Counted from the first letter of the stretch, positions 16,281 through 25,278 are shown. The stretch is 64,000 nucleotides of DNA from Arthrobacter cheniae (GCF_003602275.1 NZ_QZVT01000001.1:605338-669337); one strand, 5' to 3'. Translations and numbers: made by a program. Notes: generated by a model from the letters alone, not told the origin.

Positions 16281-17522
16281 ATGCTTCACGTTCCCTCCGT
16301 CCCCGTCCCGGTCGGTGCCGTCCGTGGCACCGCTGCCCGGCTCCTCCTGCTCCTCACCGCCATCGCGGTGCTGACGATCGGCCTGACGCCTGCTCCCGCA
16401 CAGGCAGCAGCCGGCATCACGCTGAGCAGCGCCTCGGGGGTGGCCGGCACCACGGTCACCGTGACCGGAGCCGGCTTTCCCAAGCGGACGAAGGGGACCG
16501 TGGTAGCAGGCTCTAACCGGGTAGCAGTGACGACCACGTCGACGGGCGCCTTCCAGGCGTCGATCATTCCCACGGGTTCCGGGACCGTGACCGTGACGGC
16601 AACGGTCGGCAGCTCCGTCGCGAGTGCAAGCTTCACCGTCGTGGCACCGGCTCCCGTTCCCGCCGCTCCGAAGGCCATCCGATTCGGAATCGGCACCAAT
16701 GGTGGTCCGGCGGCCGGCCTCGAGCTCGACGAGGTGTCCACGCTGGCCGGCGAGGCACCATCCATCGTCCTCTCCTACAAGGATTTCAACCAGCCGGTCC
16801 CCATCGCAGAGCTGGATGCGGTCCGCGCGCGGGGTGCAGAGACGCTGCTGACCTGGGAGCCCTGGACGTGGGGTGGCGGAACCGAGCAACCCGCGTTCTC
16901 GCTTGACCGCATCGCTGCAGGTGACTTCGACGCCTATCTCCGCGAGTGGGGTACCGCCCTCGGGCAGTGGGGCCAGCCGGTGTACCTGCGGTTCGCGCAC
17001 GAGATGAACGGCAACTGGTACCCGTGGGCGGAGGGCGTCAACGGCAACGACACCGGTGATTACATCGCCGCCTACCGCCATGTCCACGATGTCGTCCAAT
17101 CGACCGGCGCCACGAACATCAGCTGGATCTGGAACCCGAACGTGCCCTACTGGGGCTCCACCCCCCTGGCCCAGCTCTACCCGGGCGAAGGCTACGTCGA
17201 CAGCGTTGCGCTCGACGGCTACAACTGGGGCACCTCGCAGTCCTGGAGCACGTGGCAGGAGCCTCAGGCCCTGTTCGGGGAAGGGATCGCCCAGCTTCGG
17301 CAGCTCGCACCCGGCAAACCGATCGTCATCGCGGAGACGGCGTCCTCGGAGCTGGGCGGGTCCAAGGCGCAATGGATCACCACCCTCTTCAGCTACGTCT
17401 CGGCCCAGCCGGATGTGGTGGCACTGGTCTGGTTCCACATCGACAAGGAAGCCGACTGGCGTATCAACAGCACGACGGCGTCGGCGGAGGCGTTCGCGGC
17501 AGGATTGGCCGCGCGCCGCTGA
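16281..17522 (+). CDS. secreted GH26-type glycoside hydrolase with N-terminal beta domain
   Basis: 413-residue exported enzyme. A signal peptide (hydrophobic LLLLLTAIAVLTIGL, cleavage near AQA) is followed by an Ig/TIG-like beta domain (about residues 40-120, SGVAGTTVTVTGAGFPK) and a GH26-like barrel. RFAHEMNGNWYPWAEG holds the acid/base Glu and KPIVIAETASSE the probable nucleophile. It should hydrolyse extracellular beta-glycan, possibly the cell's own matrix, since the mRNA carries a cyclic-dinucleotide riboswitch. ATG 16281 has AGGTG 6 nt upstream; GTG 16272 is an alternative. The paralogue at 3913 lacks the beta domain and riboswitch. Confidence 0.87.
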   Translation: MLHVPSVPVPVGAVRGTAARLLLLLTAIAVLTIGLTPAPAQAAAGITLSSASGVAGTTVTVTGAGFPKRTKGTVVAGSNRVAVTTTSTGAFQASIIPTGSGTVTVTATVGSSVASASFTVVAPAPVPAAPKAIRFGIGTNGGPAAGLELDEVSTLAGEAPSIVLSYKDFNQPVPIAELDAVRARGAETLLTWEPWTWGGGTEQPAFSLDRIAAGDFDAYLREWGTALGQWGQPVYLRFAHEMNGNWYPWAEGVNGNDTGDYIAAYRHVHDVVQSTGATNISWIWNPNVPYWGSTPLAQLYPGEGYVDSVALDGYNWGTSQSWSTWQEPQALFGEGIAQLRQLAPGKPIVIAETASSELGGSKAQWITTLFSYVSAQPDVVALVWFHIDKEADWRINSTTASAEAFAAGLAARR

Positions 17523-17591
17523 TACACCCTGCCTGCGTGGGGACAGGACAGGGAATCATAGGGCCGGGGCTTCGGTGCGCCGAGGGCTGCG

Positions 17592-18398
17592 TCAACCAGC
17601 GGGCAGGAACGGCTGGCACCGGGGGCACCACCAGGTCCGGCGACGGCCCGGGTCGCCGGGCACCTCGGCCCTGACCCGCACGCTCGTCCCGCATCGCAGG
17701 CAGGGTTTCCCGGCCCGGCCCGCCACCCAGTGCTGTTCACCCTTGCGCGTGTTGCCGGTCGTGACCTGGTGAGCCCCGGGCTGCGTGGCGGAAAAGCGCA
17801 GGCACCGCGCGCCGAGCGCCACGAGCGCCGCCACGTCGACCTCGCCCAGTTCCGTGTCCGGGTGGATACCGCGCAGGAAACAGAGTTCGTTGGCCCAGAG
17901 GTTACCGAAGCCGGCGACGTTGCGCTGATCGAGCAGGGCGGCCGCCACGCGTTCGCCTGGCTCTCGCTGCAGCCGTCGCACCGCCTCGTCCGCGGACCAG
18001 TCGGATCGGAGTGGATCGGGTCCGAGGTGCCCGACGACGTCGTGCTCCGCGCGCGTGGGCAGCAGATCCACCACCGGGAGGTCGAGCCCGTAGGCCGTGG
18101 GCCCACTCCGGACCCCGAGGATCACCCGGGCGTCCGGCAGCAGTGCCCGGGGAAGCTTCCGGCCAGGCGCCGTCACGGTCCACGACCCCTGCATCCGCAG
18201 GTGGGTGTGGAGGGTCAGTCCGCCGTTGAACCGGGTCAGCAGGTGCTTGCCGTGGGTCACATGCTCCACCACCTGCATACCGTCGAGGACATCGGTGGCA
18301 TGGGCCGGGACCCGAAGGTCTCCGCGCTCGAGCGTGCGGCCATCGAGCGACCTCCTCAACCGCGCCGCGAGGCGGAAGACGCTGTCGCCTTCGGGCAT
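17592..18398 (-). CDS. DNA glycosylase/AP lyase of the Fpg/Nei family
   Basis: 268-residue base-excision repair enzyme. After Met removal the N-terminus PEGDSVFRLAARL provides the catalytic Pro and Glu; the H2TH region is LLDQRNVAGFGNLWANELCF; the C-terminal zinc finger has CLRCG and WWCPRCQ. MPEGD at the start points to Nei (endonuclease VIII; oxidised pyrimidines) rather than Fpg, similar to mycobacterial Nei2. ATG 18398 has GGGAGG 5 nt upstream; the in-frame extension to 18551 would hide the catalytic Pro and is rejected. Confidence 0.92.
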   Translation of the reverse strand: MPEGDSVFRLAARLRRSLDGRTLERGDLRVPAHATDVLDGMQVVEHVTHGKHLLTRFNGGLTLHTHLRMQGSWTVTAPGRKLPRALLPDARVILGVRSGPTAYGLDLPVVDLLPTRAEHDVVGHLGPDPLRSDWSADEAVRRLQREPGERVAAALLDQRNVAGFGNLWANELCFLRGIHPDTELGEVDVAALVALGARCLRFSATQPGAHQVTTGNTRKGEQHWVAGRAGKPCLRCGTSVRVRAEVPGDPGRRRTWWCPRCQPFLPAG

Positions 18399-18687
18399 GA
18401 AGCCTCCCTGCTGTGATGTGTGTCGGAGTGAGGCTAGCGTCCGGCACCGACACTCCCGGCGCAGTGTCGACACCGTGTGGTGATTCCGACGTTGCCGTTG
18501 CGTCACCGATGAAGGCCCCAGCACCAAGCGCACGCCGTTCCCAATGAGCAACGCCGCCGGCCCGTGGGCCGGCTTCCGTTATAGCCGGGAGACCGATATC
18601 CTGATTCTGCGCCGGGCCCTGCCCGGCCAGCGTGGTCCAGAAGCGGGCCTTTTCCCATGTCCGCGTCGAACCACCGAACAGGCCCTC

Positions 18688-18939
18688 ATGAACACCAGAC
18701 TGTCGCCCGCCGAAGACTTCCCGGAAGATCTCACCACCCTCGATCTGCCCGCCGTCGAGGTGTTGAACAGCAAGATCCACCGCGAACTCGACTACGAGTA
18801 CGCCCACGACGGCGAACCGTCCCTGGAGACGGAGATCCGGCACGAGGAACTGACCGAGGAACTGGACCGGCGTGACAAGCAGCCGGAGTCCACCCCCCTT
18901 CGTCCCGACGTCGCCGAGCCGGCCCGCCGCTTCTCCTGA
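18688..18939 (+). CDS. small protein with stand-alone DFPxDLT helical module
   Basis: 83-residue acidic helical protein. Residues 9-16 read EDFPEDLT, followed by a helix pair ending EELTEELDRRDKQ. The same pattern (DFPEDLT or DFPADFT, then about 45 residues, then LVEE(I/L)ERRE) is the N-terminal half of two longer proteins in this window (32060-32692 and 44788-45426), where it precedes a PF14542 acetyltransferase-like domain. The C-terminal domain is absent here. ATG 18688 is chosen for the family start; an upstream frame from 18544 adds unrelated sequence and the ribosome site is weak. Confidence 0.65.
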   Translation: MNTRLSPAEDFPEDLTTLDLPAVEVLNSKIHRELDYEYAHDGEPSLETEIRHEELTEELDRRDKQPESTPLRPDVAEPARRFS

Positions 18940-18946
18940 CGCGGCC

Positions 18947-18963
18947 GTCCCGTCGTTCGGGAC
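18947..18963. terminator. short hairpin between convergent genes
   Basis: GTCCCG-tcgtt-CGGGAC directly after the 18939 stop. Short stem and no U tract; weak call. Confidence 0.35.
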
Positions 18964-19073
18964 TGCTGCCGACACCGTTCCGCGGACACTGCTGATCGGG
19001 ACGTCCTTCCACCCCTGCTGCATTCGCCGGCGCCGGCCGCTTCCGGGCACCCGCGCCCTTGTCCATTGGGATG

Positions 19074-20390
19074 TCAGTAGGTACTTGCCCTCTGGCCGGA
19101 GCGCCGGCCGGGAAGCGATGCACCGTGCGTCGTCGATGGAGTTGATTCGGCCATCCGCACCCCGGTCACCAGCAGAAGGTATGCCACCACCGCGCACGAC
19201 AGCATGACCACCGCAGTAGGCACGGGTGAGGACAGCCCGAAGGCTCCCGTGACGGGGGCGAGCACAGCAGCACCGGCCATGTTCGAGGCACCGAGCAGCG
19301 AAGCAGCGGTACCCGCGCGAAGGCCATGGTGCTCGAGTGCCGTGGCCTGCAGCGCGGGATTGATCAGGCCGTATGACATCGTGAATCCCATGATGGGCGC
19401 CATCAGCCCCCAGAGACCGATCTGCGGTGCGAGACCGACGCTCACCAGCAGGAGCGTCGCAGTTCCCACGAGCGCTGCAGCACCGCCGCGCACGGCGAGC
19501 GCCGGGCCCGCACGTCGGGCCACATAGCCTCCCAGCTGCGCACCGACCACCATCAGCGCACCCTGTGCGCCGAAGATCAACGCGTACCCGGTAGGGCTCA
19601 GCCCGAATACCTCCTGAAGGAGGAAGGCACTGCCGGCCATGAAGGACATCATGGCCGCGAAGAGCAGGCCACCGCCTATCGCCACGGATCTGAACTGCCG
19701 ATCCGTGACGAGCGCACCGTAGTCGTCGCGGAGGCGCACACCCTTTCGCAGGAGACGCCGCTCCGCCGTATGGGTCTCGTTGCGTAGCAGGAGGACCCCA
19801 GCAACGCAGAGCAGTACCAGACCGTAGCCGAACAGGATCCAGAAAAGACCTCGCCAGCCGACGACGCCCAGCAGTTGGGCGCCGAGGGCGGGCGACGCGA
19901 CCACGAAGACGCCCGAGACAATCGACAGCCGAGCGAGCAACACGAGGAGCTGCCTGCCTGAGTAGAGGTCGCGGACTATGGCGAGGGCGATGACCGCGCA
20001 CGCTGCGGAGCCTATACCCTGGACCGCCCTGCTCGCGATGAGCCATCCCATGGAAGGCGCCCACGCACAGGATGCCGTTGCCACGCAGTACACGGCGATC
20101 ATCGTCGCGAGGGGCCGTGCTCGCCCGATGGCATCGGACACCGGACCCGATGCGAGCTGACCCATTCCCATCCCGATGAATGCCGCTGTCAGCGTCAACT
20201 GCACGGCGGACTCATCCGAGCCGAACTCGCGACGGATCGCAGGGAACGACGGCAGGTACAGGTCCATGGTGAGGGGCCAGATCACCTGCAGCATCGCGAG
20301 CGCGGCCATGACGGACAGGACCCGGGCGTGGGGCGGGGCAGGTGACGCCCCCACCCCTCGTCGATCGGTGGCATCACGGGGCTGTTTCAC
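19074..20390 (-). CDS. Bcr/CflA-type MFS multidrug exporter
   Basis: 438-residue membrane protein with about 12 helices. The Bcr/CflA subgroup landmarks are PLTMDLYLPSFPAI in the first loop, GQLASGPVSDAIGRARPL (motif A) and SRAVQGIGSAACAVIALAIVRDL. It likely exports drugs or small metabolites by proton antiport. The start is uncertain: GTG 20390 has AGAAGG 8 nt upstream and is chosen; ATG 20426 is only 2 nt from an AGGAGG; ATG 20441 lacks a ribosome site. Convergent with the small-protein gene and divergent from the YtxH-like gene. Confidence 0.85.
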   Translation of the reverse strand: MKQPRDATDRRGVGASPAPPHARVLSVMAALAMLQVIWPLTMDLYLPSFPAIRREFGSDESAVQLTLTAAFIGMGMGQLASGPVSDAIGRARPLATMIAVYCVATASCAWAPSMGWLIASRAVQGIGSAACAVIALAIVRDLYSGRQLLVLLARLSIVSGVFVVASPALGAQLLGVVGWRGLFWILFGYGLVLLCVAGVLLLRNETHTAERRLLRKGVRLRDDYGALVTDRQFRSVAIGGGLLFAAMMSFMAGSAFLLQEVFGLSPTGYALIFGAQGALMVVGAQLGGYVARRAGPALAVRGGAAALVGTATLLLVSVGLAPQIGLWGLMAPIMGFTMSYGLINPALQATALEHHGLRAGTAASLLGASNMAGAAVLAPVTGAFGLSSPVPTAVVMLSCAVVAYLLLVTGVRMAESTPSTTHGASLPGRRSGQRASTY

Positions 20391-20570
20391 GTCGGAACCC
20401 TTCTGGTGGATAGCGCTTTCCAGCATATCCTCCTGCAGCATGCCGCCGAGTGGAAGGCTCCCGGCTGGTTCCTCCCGACTGCAACAGCACGATTCGGAAA
20501 ACTTCCCTCGCCTGCCCTGCCGCGTTGGTCTAGATTCAGTAGCAACGCAGTCGACCAGAGGGAGAACAGC

Positions 20571-20999
20571 ATGAAGAACAAACTCGTGTTCACAGCGGGT
20601 ATGGCTGCCGGTTACGTCCTGGGAACGCGGGCGGGCCGGGAGAGCTACGAGCAGATCAGAACCAAGGCCCAGCAGCTCTGGAACAGCCCGAAGGTGCAGG
20701 ACAAGGTCAGCTCGACCACCGGCGCCCTGAAGAGCAAGGCTCCCGGGTTGCAGAACTCCCTCAAGGGCGTCATGAAGAAGGGTGGCTCGGGGAACTCGGA
20801 CGGCGCGAAGGCACCCCAGGATCCGGGCAAGGATGTCGGGGCCAGCGGTGACCTGCCCCTGGACGTGCCGCCGGTCATCACCATAATGGACTCGGGCAGC
20901 AACAGTCCTACCGGTCCGAGCGGCGGAGATCCGCTCACGGTCGAGGACACGCCTTTCCTCGCCCAGGATCAGGAAACACGCCCCGATCTCGGCAAATAG
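20571..20999 (+). CDS. YtxH-like membrane-anchored protein
   Basis: 142-residue protein with one N-terminal hydrophobic segment (KLVFTAGMAAGYVLGTRAGRE) followed by a helical stalk and a low-complexity Gly/Pro/Asp-rich tail. The GYVLGTRAGRESYEQI pattern is the actinobacterial YtxH-like signature; the family is linked to stress and cell envelope but has no defined activity. ATG 20571 has GAGGGAGA upstream. It is monocistronic, with a hairpin just downstream. Confidence 0.75.
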   Translation: MKNKLVFTAGMAAGYVLGTRAGRESYEQIRTKAQQLWNSPKVQDKVSSTTGALKSKAPGLQNSLKGVMKKGGSGNSDGAKAPQDPGKDVGASGDLPLDVPPVITIMDSGSNSPTGPSGGDPLTVEDTPFLAQDQETRPDLGK

Positions 21000-21020
21000 G
21001 AATTCGGCCGGTTATACAGC

Positions 21021-21048
21021 CAGGGCTCCGGTGCAGACCGGGGCCCTG
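21021..21048. terminator. terminator hairpin between convergent genes
   Basis: CAGGGC-T-CCGGT pairs with ACCGG-G-GCCCTG around GCAG (one mismatch). It lies between the YtxH-like gene and the convergent oxidoreductase gene. No U tract. Confidence 0.55.
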
Positions 21049-21078
21049 CCTGTGTGACCGGGCTTGCCCGACCGGAGG

Positions 21079-22044
21079 TCAGACGCCCTCGCTGATGGCT
21101 TCCTCCGAGTCCAGGCAGGCCTGGCACTCCTCCTCCACCAGCAGCGCGTTGATGGCCACGGCAACCCGGTAGGCGTCACCCGCCGCCGGCACGAGTTGGG
21201 CTGCAGGATCGGCTGCGTTGCCGACGGCCCAGACCCGCTCCACGGACGTGCGTCCGATATCGTCCGTGACGACGCAGCCGTCGTCGCGCATGTCGCAGCC
21301 GAGGGCATCGAGTAGTGGCAGTCCCGCGTCCGAACCCGGCTCGCAGAAGACGGCCGAACACGCGACCAGCGGTCCGTCGTCGAGCTGGACGCCGCGAAGG
21401 GGCCGGGGTGCGCCGTCGCCGACCGGTCCGAGGACCAGACCCTGCACGTGTCCCTCCATGATGCGGATGCCGCGCGTCCGGAGGCGGCGCTCGTCATCCT
21501 CGGACAGCGGGGCGAGGTCGTGGGGGAAGAAGGTGACGTCGTCGGACCATTGGCGCACGAGAAGTGCCTGGTGGAGGGACGTCGGAGTGGAACCGAGGAC
21601 CCCGAGCGCCTGGTCGCGGACCTCCCACCCATGGCAGTACGGGCATTGGAGCAGGCCGCGACCCCAGGCCTCCCGTGCCCCGGGCACCTCGGGAAGGACG
21701 TCGCGCAGACCGGTGGCGACGACGATGTGCCTCCCCTCCACCGACGTGCCGCCGGAGATCGCGACGGACCATCCTTCTCCGTCTTCGCGGGCATCCTCGG
21801 CGGTACCGTCGAAGAACGTGATTCCGTAGGGGTCGAGGTCGCGCCGAGCGAGGGCGACGAGGTGGTCCGGCGCGGTCCCATCCCTCGTGATGAAGCCGTA
21901 GGCCGCATCGGCCGGGGCGTTACGTGGTTTTCCGGTGTCGATGACCGCAACGGTGCGGCGTGCTCGTCCGAGGACGAGCGCGGCGCTCAGGCCCGACACT
22001 CCCCCACCGATGATGACGACGTCGTATCTCTGCTGGCTGTCCAT
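21079..22044 (-). CDS. thioredoxin-reductase-like NAD(P)/FAD oxidoreductase
   Basis: 321-residue flavoprotein. The FAD Rossmann motif VVIIGGGVSGLSAALVLG is N-terminal; LLQCPYCHGWEVRDQ supplies a CxxC at the position of the thioredoxin reductase disulfide; AVGNAADPAAQLVPAAGDA is the C-terminal FAD segment. The NAD(P) motif is degenerate (LGSTPTSLHQ). It resembles TrxR-like proteins of unknown partner rather than housekeeping TrxB. ATG 22044 starts directly at the FAD domain. A C-terminal CQAC motif is a possible second redox pair. Confidence 0.82.
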   Translation of the reverse strand: MDSQQRYDVVIIGGGVSGLSAALVLGRARRTVAVIDTGKPRNAPADAAYGFITRDGTAPDHLVALARRDLDPYGITFFDGTAEDAREDGEGWSVAISGGTSVEGRHIVVATGLRDVLPEVPGAREAWGRGLLQCPYCHGWEVRDQALGVLGSTPTSLHQALLVRQWSDDVTFFPHDLAPLSEDDERRLRTRGIRIMEGHVQGLVLGPVGDGAPRPLRGVQLDDGPLVACSAVFCEPGSDAGLPLLDALGCDMRDDGCVVTDDIGRTSVERVWAVGNAADPAAQLVPAAGDAYRVAVAINALLVEEECQACLDSEEAISEGV

Positions 22045-22106
22045 CCCTCTATCCGATCACGCGTTACCGCGCTGATGCGGAGCGAGATTTCGCTTGCGGT
22101 CAGCGG

Positions 22107-24278
22107 TCAGGTGAGCGGACCGTTGGGTTGCTTGCCAGGGGGCGAAATACCGAGGGCTGCGACGAGGGAGGCGAAGCGCTCGCTCCCCGTGAGGTCCTCG
22201 ACCAGGACTGCCCTGCCGTCGGCGTCGGCCAGGGGTATCTGCCAGTTCGGGTACTCGTCGTTGGTGCCGGGTTGATTCTGGGTGCGCCGCTCTCCTACCG
22301 CGTCGGCGAGAGCGACGCCCAGGAGGACGGACGGCGTCTCCGCGATGAAGGCGTGCAGCGCCTCCACGGTCTCCTGCACGCTTGCTTCCCCCTTCGTGAG
22401 CAGGTTCCGCTCGCGCAGGAGGGAGATGAACTTCTCCTGGGCCGCGCGATCCTCCGCCTGCTCCTCATCCGCAGGCCGGCTGAGGAGGCCCAGCCTGTCC
22501 CGCAGCTTCACGTGTTCGCCCGCGAGGTAGCCCGCGCTCGGCGGAAGGTCGTGGACGGTCACCGTCGTCAGACAGCCCTTGCGGTAGGACTCGGGAGGCA
22601 GCGGCCCGTCCTCGTCCTGCTCGAACCAGAGGATCGAGGTGCCGAGGATCCCGCGCTCCCCCAGGTACTCCTGCACGCCGGGCTCGAACACGCCGAGGTC
22701 CTCGCCGACCACGATGGCCCGGGCGCGCTCCGCCTCGAGCGCCAGAATGCCGATCAGGGCCTTGTGGTCGTAGTAGACGTATGCGCCGGCCCCGGGCTCC
22801 TGGCCCTGCGGGATCCACCACAGGCGGAACAGCCCGAGAATGTGGTCCACCCGGATACCACCCGCATGCCGCAGGATGTTGCGGAGCATGTCCCGGAACG
22901 GTGTATATCCTGCTTCGGCGAGACGCTCCGGATGCCACGGTGGCTGGCTCCAGTCCTGGCCGTGCTGGTTGAACATGTCCGGCGGAGCCCCGACGCTGAT
23001 ACCGGCGGCCAGGACGTCCTGCAGCGCCCAGGCATCGGCGCCGCTCGGATGCACGCCGACGGCGAGGTCATGCACCACGCCGATCGACATGCCCGCACCC
23101 GTGGCTTCGAGCTGCGCCTCCTGCAGTTGCTCGTCGACGAGCCACTGCAGCCACTCGTGGAATTCGATGCGAGCGGCGTGCTGCTCCGCGAAGGCTCGTG
23201 CACCGGCCGAACCCGGCCGTCCGACGTCGTTCCACTCCGGAGCGCCGGGCTCGAGCGTCTCGGCGAGCGCCGACCACAGCGCGAAGTCGGCCAGCCCCTG
23301 GCCCTGGTGGGCGCGGTAGGCGTCGAAGTCGTGCTGGCGCTGTTCCGGCCGCTTGACGGCGTGGACCAGTTCCAGCGCTTCCAGCTTCGCCGCGTAGGAC
23401 GAGTTCCGGTCCAGCAGGTCGGTCTGGGTATTGGCCGCGGCGAAGCCTGCGGCGAGTTCGGCGATCCGGTTGCGGGCGGCGTCGCCGAGCCGGGCGTACT
23501 CGGGGATGTCCTCGATGCGGAGGTAGAGCGGATGGAAGTAGCGCCGGGTCGTGGGCAGGTACGGTGACGGCTCCACGGGGGGCACCGGCTCGGCGGCATG
23601 CAGTGGATTCACCAGCACGAAGCCTCCACCGTGCCCTGCGGCCGCCTGGGCGATCAGGCCGAGGTCGGCGAGGTCGCCGATTCCCCATGAACCGGAGGAA
23701 CGGACGGAGTAGAGCTGAGCCATGAGGCCCCAGGTGCGTTGATGCATCAGCGCGGCCGTGGTGCTCAGGCGATCCGGGGTCACCACGAGGGCGCAGGACG
23801 TCTCTTGTCCGTCCACGCGCGCATGGAGGGTGTGCCAGCCGAGGGGCAGGGCGTGGGGCAGGGCGGCCTCGCGTCGCTCGACGTCCTGCCCGTCGACTCG
23901 GCGCGTACCGGTTGCACGGGCCACCGTTCCCGTATAGCGGACCCCATCCTCATCGACGGCCCACACCTCCGCATCCGCATCCACCGGTACGTGCAGCGGA
24001 ACGGCATCGGTATCACTCTGGCGCACGACGACGACGGCGGGCAGCACGGATCGCCAGGGGCCGGCCTCGGCATCCTCCAGGGCCCGGTCTATAGCGGCGT
24101 CCGACGACGCATCTACGCCGAGGGCCGCGAGAACGGTCACGAGCGTCTCGGGAGAGACCTTGGCCGGCTGACCGTCCCAGCCCTTGAAGCTCGTGCCGAC
24201 CCGGTGCGCCTCGGCGAGCTGCTCGAGGGGCGTGGGTGTCACCGGGTCGGATTCTTCGGGGTGCGTCGTGTTGGCCAT
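22107..24278 (-). CDS. malQ: 4-alpha-glucanotransferase (amylomaltase)
   Basis: 723-residue GH77 enzyme, with the long actinobacterial N-terminal beta domain (about 1-170) before the barrel. GIRVDHILGLFRLWW contains the nucleophile Asp, VVGEDLGVFEPGVQ the acid/base Glu, and TVHDLPPSAGYLAG the third carboxylate. It transfers alpha-1,4-glucan segments in maltodextrin and glycogen metabolism. ATG 24278 is preceded by TAGATT with a 6-nt gap and no ribosome site, so it is probably leaderless. A GH13 enzyme (51962) and GH15 enzyme (57244) elsewhere in the window also handle glucans. Confidence 0.95.
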   Translation of the reverse strand: MANTTHPEESDPVTPTPLEQLAEAHRVGTSFKGWDGQPAKVSPETLVTVLAALGVDASSDAAIDRALEDAEAGPWRSVLPAVVVVRQSDTDAVPLHVPVDADAEVWAVDEDGVRYTGTVARATGTRRVDGQDVERREAALPHALPLGWHTLHARVDGQETSCALVVTPDRLSTTAALMHQRTWGLMAQLYSVRSSGSWGIGDLADLGLIAQAAAGHGGGFVLVNPLHAAEPVPPVEPSPYLPTTRRYFHPLYLRIEDIPEYARLGDAARNRIAELAAGFAAANTQTDLLDRNSSYAAKLEALELVHAVKRPEQRQHDFDAYRAHQGQGLADFALWSALAETLEPGAPEWNDVGRPGSAGARAFAEQHAARIEFHEWLQWLVDEQLQEAQLEATGAGMSIGVVHDLAVGVHPSGADAWALQDVLAAGISVGAPPDMFNQHGQDWSQPPWHPERLAEAGYTPFRDMLRNILRHAGGIRVDHILGLFRLWWIPQGQEPGAGAYVYYDHKALIGILALEAERARAIVVGEDLGVFEPGVQEYLGERGILGTSILWFEQDEDGPLPPESYRKGCLTTVTVHDLPPSAGYLAGEHVKLRDRLGLLSRPADEEQAEDRAAQEKFISLLRERNLLTKGEASVQETVEALHAFIAETPSVLLGVALADAVGERRTQNQPGTNDEYPNWQIPLADADGRAVLVEDLTGSERFASLVAALGISPPGKQPNGPLT

Positions 24279-24284
24279 GGTTCC

Positions 24285-24290
24285 AATCTA
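24285..24290 (-). promoter_or_regulatory. leaderless-type -10 element for malQ
   Basis: TAGATT on the minus strand ends 6 nt before ATG 24278. Confidence 0.55.
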
Positions 24291-24473
24291 GGCGTGTATC
24301 AGCGGCCTCCGCATCCGGTCCTCGGCCCGCTGTCCTGTTTGACCCGGGGTCCGCGGATGAGCCGCATCGCCACCCGATACGTGGACGGGTAGCAGTCCAT
24401 GTGTCCACCCACAAGGGCTTCGCAGGCGCGCGCCAGGCTGGCGGTGCCTCCCCCGACGGTGCCACCGTGGATC

Positions 24474-24788
24474 ATGGCTTATTTCCTCGAGTACCTCGTC
24501 CCTGCAGAGAGCGGCGGAGCAGAGGTACCGGTCGACGACGCCAATGACGGCTCCACGGTGCCGGCCGGCGAAACCGCCGAGCGGGTGGTCCACATCGACG
24601 CCCTGCCCGCCCGCAGCCGGATCGCGGCGGGATCACTCGAGGATGCCCGGACCGAGGCGGAGCAGCTCCTCCTGCACAGCAAGGCGGATGCGGGGGAGCT
24701 CTTCGACGACCCCGGCGATTTCCTGGAGGCAGGGTCCGGACTGCGCGTCGGCGGATTTCGTGAGGGCCGCGGGTGGAGCGACGACTGA
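24474..24788 (+). CDS. hypothetical protein
   Basis: 104-residue acidic soluble protein starting MAYFLEYLVPAESGGAEVP. It ends in GFREGRGWSDD. I see no known motif. ATG 24474 matches the natural start, whereas the frame from 24399 adds a Pro/Arg-rich, non-coding-looking front. It is convergent with the MarR gene with a 4-bp gap. Codon usage is like its neighbours. Confidence 0.6.
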   Translation: MAYFLEYLVPAESGGAEVPVDDANDGSTVPAGETAERVVHIDALPARSRIAAGSLEDARTEAEQLLLHSKADAGELFDDPGDFLEAGSGLRVGGFREGRGWSDD

Positions 24789-24792
24789 GCCG

Positions 24793-25266
24793 CTACCAGG
24801 TGTCTTTCCTGTAGGTGCTGTTGAGCCGCGCAATCAGCGCTCCGAGACTCTTCAGGTCCTCGGGTCTCCAGCTGCCCATCAGTGCGGTGAAGGCGATGCG
24901 TCGACCCGTCTGCGCGGCCGCGAGTTGCTGCTCACCGAGGCTCGTCAGCAGGACGCGTTGCGAACGGGCGTCGAACGGATCGAGCTGCCGGTTGACGAGG
25001 CCCAGCCGCTCGAGCGCGGCGAGCTGGCGGCTGACGGATGGTTTGCCCACACCGATGCTCAGGGCGATATCCGTTGCCCGCAGCGATCCCTCCCTCTGCA
25101 GGAGGGTCAGGATCCCGTAGGCAGCGGGCTCCATCTCGGGATGCACGGTCTTCGCGAGCGCGTGGGAGGTGGTGCGCTCGCGGCGCCACAGCACGCTCGT
25201 CTGCTCTTCGAGCACTTCGATGGCATGCTCGAACTCGGCGCCGTCGGGACCCTTCGCTGTCTCCAT
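24793..25266 (-). CDS. MarR family transcriptional regulator
   Basis: 157-residue winged-helix regulator. The recognition region is RATDIALSIGVGKPSVSRQL, followed by LERLGLVNRQLDPFDARSQR (the wing with D-x-R). The ligand is unknown. ATG 25266 is chosen because TACGCT lies 6 nt upstream, giving a leaderless arrangement; an in-frame extension to 25461 runs into the next gene. The MBL hydrolase gene upstream (25329-26345) is on the same strand, but separate transcription is likely. Confidence 0.85.
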   Translation of the reverse strand: METAKGPDGAEFEHAIEVLEEQTSVLWRRERTTSHALAKTVHPEMEPAAYGILTLLQREGSLRATDIALSIGVGKPSVSRQLAALERLGLVNRQLDPFDARSQRVLLTSLGEQQLAAAQTGRRIAFTALMGSWRPEDLKSLGALIARLNSTYRKDTW

Positions 25267-25272
25267 GGGGGA

Positions 25273-25278
25273 AGCGTA
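25273..25278 (-). promoter_or_regulatory. leaderless-type -10 element for MarR gene
   Basis: TACGCT on the minus strand ends 6 nt before ATG 25266. Confidence 0.45.

Noticed and set aside
17902..20064. 720-codon minus-strand open frame spanning the Nei and Bcr/CflA regions
   Set aside because: It crosses two well-supported genes and their boundaries, and has Arg/Ala-rich shadow composition without motifs.
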